A stretch of 8,443 nucleotides of DNA from the NCBI GenBank assembly GCA_017995595.1, contig JAGOIO010000048.1:1-8443 (forward strand). The letters run 5' to 3'. Positions 5,953 through 8,443 of the stretch are shown piece by piece. Below the pieces are notes generated by a model. That model saw nothing but the letters and a program-made list of their open reading frames with translations, had not been told where the DNA came from and made no database searches. Source of the stretch: a bacterium (GTDB lineage Bacteria; Cyanobacteriota; Vampirovibrionia; Gastranaerophilales; Gastranaerophilaceae). Position 1 is the first letter of the stretch; each line of letters begins with the position of its first letter. The translations under genes were made by a program, and so were the position numbers.

Positions 5953-6744
5953 ATGGTTTCAAATTATTACGCAACTGTGAATGCTCCATTTTCGCAGGTA
6001 AATCCTGATACTTCTCAGGTATCAAATTCAACATCAATGCAAGCCGAGGATACACAAGCTTCAGCTCAAGCTCCTGTGCAAAGTATGCCGGCGATAGATA
6101 CTTGCTTTGGTTTTACCGGGCAAAGTCCTGTATCTTCACCGTTTACAGGCTCTATCTTTCCGTTTATGCCGTATAATCCATTTGGCTTTAATTCAATGAT
6201 GCCTCAATCAGATTTTATGACTCAATTAATGTTGATGAGTATGATGTCTCCAATGTCAAGCGGTTTTTCAGGCATGCCGAATTTCTCTTTCAACACAAAC
6301 ACAAATTTACCTCAATTAAAAAATGTTTATAATCCGCAAGTAGGTAAAAATCTTGCCGAAGTCGCTTATGAAAATGCTTCTGCACAAAATACTCGTGGAC
6401 GGTGTTTCCATGGAGTTAGAACGACTTTGGAACTCGCAGGTCTGTCTAATGGCGAAATAAGGGGCAAGGCTGCTTATCAGGCGGCTGATATGCTTGAAAA
6501 TCACAAAAATTTCAAAGAAGTCAATGTAGATAGAAGTCAGTTGAATAATCTTCCTGCTGGGTGTGTCGTTGTATATAATCAATGTCCCGGACACCCGTAT
6601 GGACATATAACAGTTTCTTTAGGTGATGGTAAAGCTGCCAGCGACCATTTTGAAAATGCAGTTGCAGGGCATTCTCAACTCTATGACCAGTATCGAGTCT
6701 TTGTGCCTGTCGGAAAGCATAAATCTTTTGATTCTAAATGTTGA
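5953..6744 (+). CDS. CHAP/NlpC-like cysteine hydrolase with low-complexity N-terminus
   Basis: This protein has 263 residues. The first 120 or so are low-complexity, rich in Ser, Gln, Met, Phe and Pro, with Met-rich clusters (MLMSMMSPM, 93-101). There is no signal peptide and no membrane span. Residues about 130-255 look like a papain-type peptidoglycan hydrolase or amidase. GRCFHGVRTTLELAG (149-163) places the likely nucleophile Cys151 at a helix start. AGCVVVYNQ (202-210) is a core strand, and GHPYGHITVSLGDGKAASDHF (213-233) supplies the likely catalytic His218. These enzymes cut peptide or amide bonds in cell-wall peptidoglycan. The exact target is not evident. AAAAAGGG (5936-5943) lies 9 nt before the ATG. 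How it is exported without a signal peptide is open; it may be injected, released by lysis or exported by another route. The family is assigned from motif layout. Confidence 0.8.
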   Translation: MVSNYYATVNAPFSQVNPDTSQVSNSTSMQAEDTQASAQAPVQSMPAIDTCFGFTGQSPVSSPFTGSIFPFMPYNPFGFNSMMPQSDFMTQLMLMSMMSPMSSGFSGMPNFSFNTNTNLPQLKNVYNPQVGKNLAEVAYENASAQNTRGRCFHGVRTTLELAGLSNGEIRGKAAYQAADMLENHKNFKEVNVDRSQLNNLPAGCVVVYNQCPGHPYGHITVSLGDGKAASDHFENAVAGHSQLYDQYRVFVPVGKHKSFDSKC

Positions 6745-6758
6745 CATTTTGCCGACTA

Positions 6759-8054
6759 TTAGTAATCTAAAATCTTTCCGATATCTTTTCTGAAAGTTTT
6801 TCCGTCAAATTTTACCAAATCAACTTCTTCATAAAGTTGGTTTATTGCTCGTGAAAAAGTATTTGCACAACGTGTTAGAGAAACTGCTCTTCCACCTGTT
6901 GTTACATATTCCAAATATTCATTTTTCTTTGTATTAAAGTGGGCAACTTGTGTTTCATCATCTAAATCTTCAAGCCCTTTTATAATAGAACCTTCTTTTC
7001 TGCCTGATGAAAGAACACATGATATTGCATATTTATCTGCAATACTAATTGCTTCATAATCATCAGCAAATGAACCGATTGCACAAGCTTGCATTATTTT
7101 AAATAAGTCATCATCTAATACTGCAAGGATAGCTTCACAATCCGGGTCTTGTATAAATGAATTAAATTCAAGTGCATAAATTTGATCTTGATTTGATAAA
7201 ATGCAATCAACTCCGAAAATTCCAACGTAAGGTGTTTGCATTCTCTCTAAAGCATTTAATGTCGGATAAATTATTTGTTGCAAAACTTTTCTTTCAATTT
7301 GTTTTGTAATTTTATAATCTGGTGTATAAGCTCCCATTCCGGGTGTTATTGCTCCACCGTTTCCATCAAGTGAAAACTTATAATTAGCTACGCTACCCAA
7401 AGGTAATGCTTTATAACCATCTGTTACAACGTAAAATGAAAATTCGTGTCCAAAGGCATATTCTTCAATTAAAACTTTCTTTTCTCCGCTTGCAAACAAA
7501 TCATCAATATAAGCTTCTGCAATTTGAGGGGTTTGGCAAACTAAAGTATTTTTACAATGTGCATGCTCATCTGTTTTTACAACAACAGGCATTGGCGAAT
7601 TATTTACATAATCAACTGCAGTATTTTGTTTGTCAAAAATTCCAAATCTCGTGCAAGGTATGTGGTTTTTATACATAAACCGTTTTCCTGTTGATTTGAA
7701 TGCACAAATTTCGGCACTTTGTGCTGTCGGTGCAAAAATAAGTTGATTATTTGCTTGAAATGCTCCCGCAATATTTGCTTTAATTGATTTTTCACCAGAT
7801 GCGATTGTCAAATATATGTCATTTTCCATCGCAAAATTTAGCAATTCTTCTGTTGAATCTTCTCTGATATCAATTACTGTTGCAAATTCTTTTGTTGCAT
7901 CATTTCCCGGAGCTACATATATTTCTCCGATTTCGTCTTGTTCTGATAGCTTTTTAGCTAAAGTATATTCTCTTGCAGAATTTCCGATAATTAAAATATT
8001 TTTTTTATTTTCGCTCTGCTCTTCTATTTCGTTTTTATTTTCAATTTCATTCAT
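6759..8054 (-). CDS. purD: PurD-like ATP-grasp ligase (divergent phosphoribosylamine-glycine ligase)
   Basis: This 431-residue protein has the length and domain order of PurD, which joins phosphoribosylamine to glycine with ATP in purine synthesis. ILIIGNSAREY (20-30) matches the N-terminal GxGGREH site, VAPGN is at 47-51, VVVK is at 157-160, IEEYAFGHEFSF (196-207) matches the usual EE-GxE-S segment, PGMGAYTPD (238-246) the GGMGAYSP segment, and LEFNSFIQDPD (295-305) the EFNxRFGDPE segment. Several conserved positions differ: the DGLAAGKGV loop reads TDEHAHCKN (161-169), and the Arg and Gly of the last motif are absent. It may be a weak or re-purposed paralogue, or a diverged lineage enzyme. 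The start at 8054 is preferred, because the in-frame ATG at 8078 lies before the predicted transcript start. Its stop is 14 nt from the CHAP-like gene's stop. Confidence 0.8.
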   Translation of the reverse strand: MNEIENKNEIEEQSENKKNILIIGNSAREYTLAKKLSEQDEIGEIYVAPGNDATKEFATVIDIREDSTEELLNFAMENDIYLTIASGEKSIKANIAGAFQANNQLIFAPTAQSAEICAFKSTGKRFMYKNHIPCTRFGIFDKQNTAVDYVNNSPMPVVVKTDEHAHCKNTLVCQTPQIAEAYIDDLFASGEKKVLIEEYAFGHEFSFYVVTDGYKALPLGSVANYKFSLDGNGGAITPGMGAYTPDYKITKQIERKVLQQIIYPTLNALERMQTPYVGIFGVDCILSNQDQIYALEFNSFIQDPDCEAILAVLDDDLFKIMQACAIGSFADDYEAISIADKYAISCVLSSGRKEGSIIKGLEDLDDETQVAHFNTKKNEYLEYVTTGGRAVSLTRCANTFSRAINQLYEEVDLVKFDGKTFRKDIGKILDY

Positions 8055-8081
8055 ATAAAAATTATACTCTTTTCTCATCAA

Positions 8082-8110
8082 AATATACGATTTCTATTAA
8101 TAAATCTTAA
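8082..8110 (-). promoter_or_regulatory. Candidate promoter of the purD-like gene
   Basis: On the minus strand, TTAAGA (8105-8110) and TATATT (8082-8087) are separated by 17 nt. The transcript would begin near 8075 and leave about 20 nt before the chosen start (8054), with AAAAGAG as a weak, distant ribosome binding site. A TATAAT at 8061-8066 (minus strand) lacks a good -35. The -35 overlaps that of the divergent promoter. Confidence 0.5.
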
Positions 8111-8135
8111 CAAAAATACATTTTAACTTTATAAT
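8107..8135 (+). promoter_or_regulatory. Strong promoter of the right-edge gene
   Basis: TTAACA (8107-8112) and a consensus TATAAT (8130-8135) are spaced by 17 nt. The transcript would start near 8142 and have a leader of about 79 nt before ATG 8221. The -35 shares bases 8107-8110 with the minus-strand purD-like promoter, so the two cannot be fully occupied at once. Confidence 0.8.
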
Positions 8136-8161
8136 GGTTTACAAATAGTATTGTAAACCAT
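8134..8161. promoter_or_regulatory. 11-bp inverted repeat at the promoter: candidate operator or 5' hairpin
   Basis: ATGGTTTACAA (8134-8144) and TTGTAAACCAT (8151-8161) are perfect inverted copies around 6 nt (ATAGTA). The left arm begins inside the TATAAT box and spans the expected transcription start, the classic place for a repressor site. Most of the right arm and loop are also transcribed, but the left arm mostly is not, so a DNA operator is more likely than an RNA hairpin. I found no second copy in the window. Confidence 0.55.
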
Positions 8162-8220
8162 GACTTATCGTGATTTTTCATTAAAACAAATAAGTAGGTA
8201 TATTTCAGAAAGGGTATAAA

Positions 8221-8443
8221 ATGGCAAATAGCATAGTTAACTTGTTTTCAAGAGCATTTATTGCACAGACACAAAATGTTCAGTCAACAACAGCATTAAC
8301 AAGAAAAGCAAATAGCGGTAATAATCCGTTTATGAATGCAAGTTCTGTTAAAGCAAGTTTTTCAAGTAATTATGCAAAAAATACTCCTGTTGCAGGCGGA
8401 TATTTCGCAGGATATTACAATAATAAGCCAAATATTGTAGGGC
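8221..8443 (+). CDS. Hypothetical protein, 5' part only (cut by the window edge)
   Basis: The ATG follows AGAAAGGG (8207-8214) by 6 nt and the frame stays open for 74 codons to the edge. The start MANSIVNLFSRAFIAQTQNVQ could be an amphipathic helix but is not a typical signal peptide. The rest is rich in Ser, Asn and Ala, with a Gly/Tyr stretch (VAGGYFAGYYNNKPNIVG) at the end. It shares with the other unusual proteins here a polar, Asn/Ser-rich N-terminal region without a signal peptide. Function is unknown. It has a strong promoter with a candidate operator. Confidence 0.85.
   Translation, partial: MANSIVNLFSRAFIAQTQNVQSTTALTRKANSGNNPFMNASSVKASFSSNYAKNTPVAGGYFAGYYNNKPNIVG

Noticed and set aside
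6316..6606. Minus-strand ORF inside the CHAP-like gene
   Set aside because: Shadow frame; the plus-strand frame carries recognisable catalytic motifs.
7406..8058. Plus-strand ORFs 7406-7678 and 7816-8058 and minus-strand ORF 7604-7795 within the purD-like gene
   Set aside because: All overlap the well-supported PurD-like frame and have shadow-type compositions.
8055..8081. Longer purD-like start at ATG 8078 or TTG 8081
   Set aside because: Both lie upstream of the predicted transcript start, lack a ribosome binding site and add only a nonconserved extension.
1..8443. CRISPR array, tRNA, rRNA, transposase or insertion-sequence ends
   Set aside because: I saw no regularly spaced direct repeats, cloverleaf-like segments, transposase motifs or terminal inverted repeats with target duplications.

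Overview
The window is AT-rich, densely packed bacterial DNA. It has Shine-Dalgarno sites of the AGGAG/AAAGGG type, sigma70-like promoters and intrinsic terminators. Three proteins look lineage-restricted and lack recognisable signal peptides: a 494-residue protein with a duplicated domain, a CHAP-like protein with a Phe/Met/Gly-rich N-terminal region, and a protein entering at the right edge. With the cyanobacterial-style glycosyltransferase 2, this suggests a gut Melainabacterium (Gastranaerophilales) or another AT-rich anaerobe. That placement is inference only; there is no rRNA or other decisive marker here.

Layout. Bases 1-60 may be the last codons of a gene entering from the left. A perfect consensus promoter (TTGACA-17-TATAAT, 184-212) then starts a leader of about 400 nt. 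It holds a 20-codon Arg-rich ORF, alternative RNA pairings, an intrinsic terminator, a second small ORF (32-33 codons) and a hairpin just before the 494-residue gene (617-2101). The leader has the geometry of a ribosome-controlled transcription attenuator and is the most interesting part of the window. A bidirectional terminator (2145-2180) separates this unit from a convergent HU gene (2203-2481, minus strand).

Divergent from HU is a three-gene operon, 2654-5774: an MJ1255/MurG-like GT-B glycosyltransferase, a membrane GT2 glycosyltransferase starting 1 nt after the first stops, and adenine phosphoribosyltransferase (apt). It ends at a strong terminator (5795-5830). The two glycosyltransferases probably act in succession on a membrane lipid or envelope glycan; apt salvages adenine.

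Next come a CHAP/NlpC-like cysteine hydrolase gene (5953-6744) and, convergent with it across only 14 nt, a purD-like ATP-grasp gene (6759-8054, minus strand). Several of the latter's normally conserved glycine-loop residues are replaced. Its promoter overlaps the -35 element of a divergent promoter (8107-8135) that carries an 11-bp inverted repeat at its -10 box. That promoter drives a gene cut off by the right edge (8221 onward).
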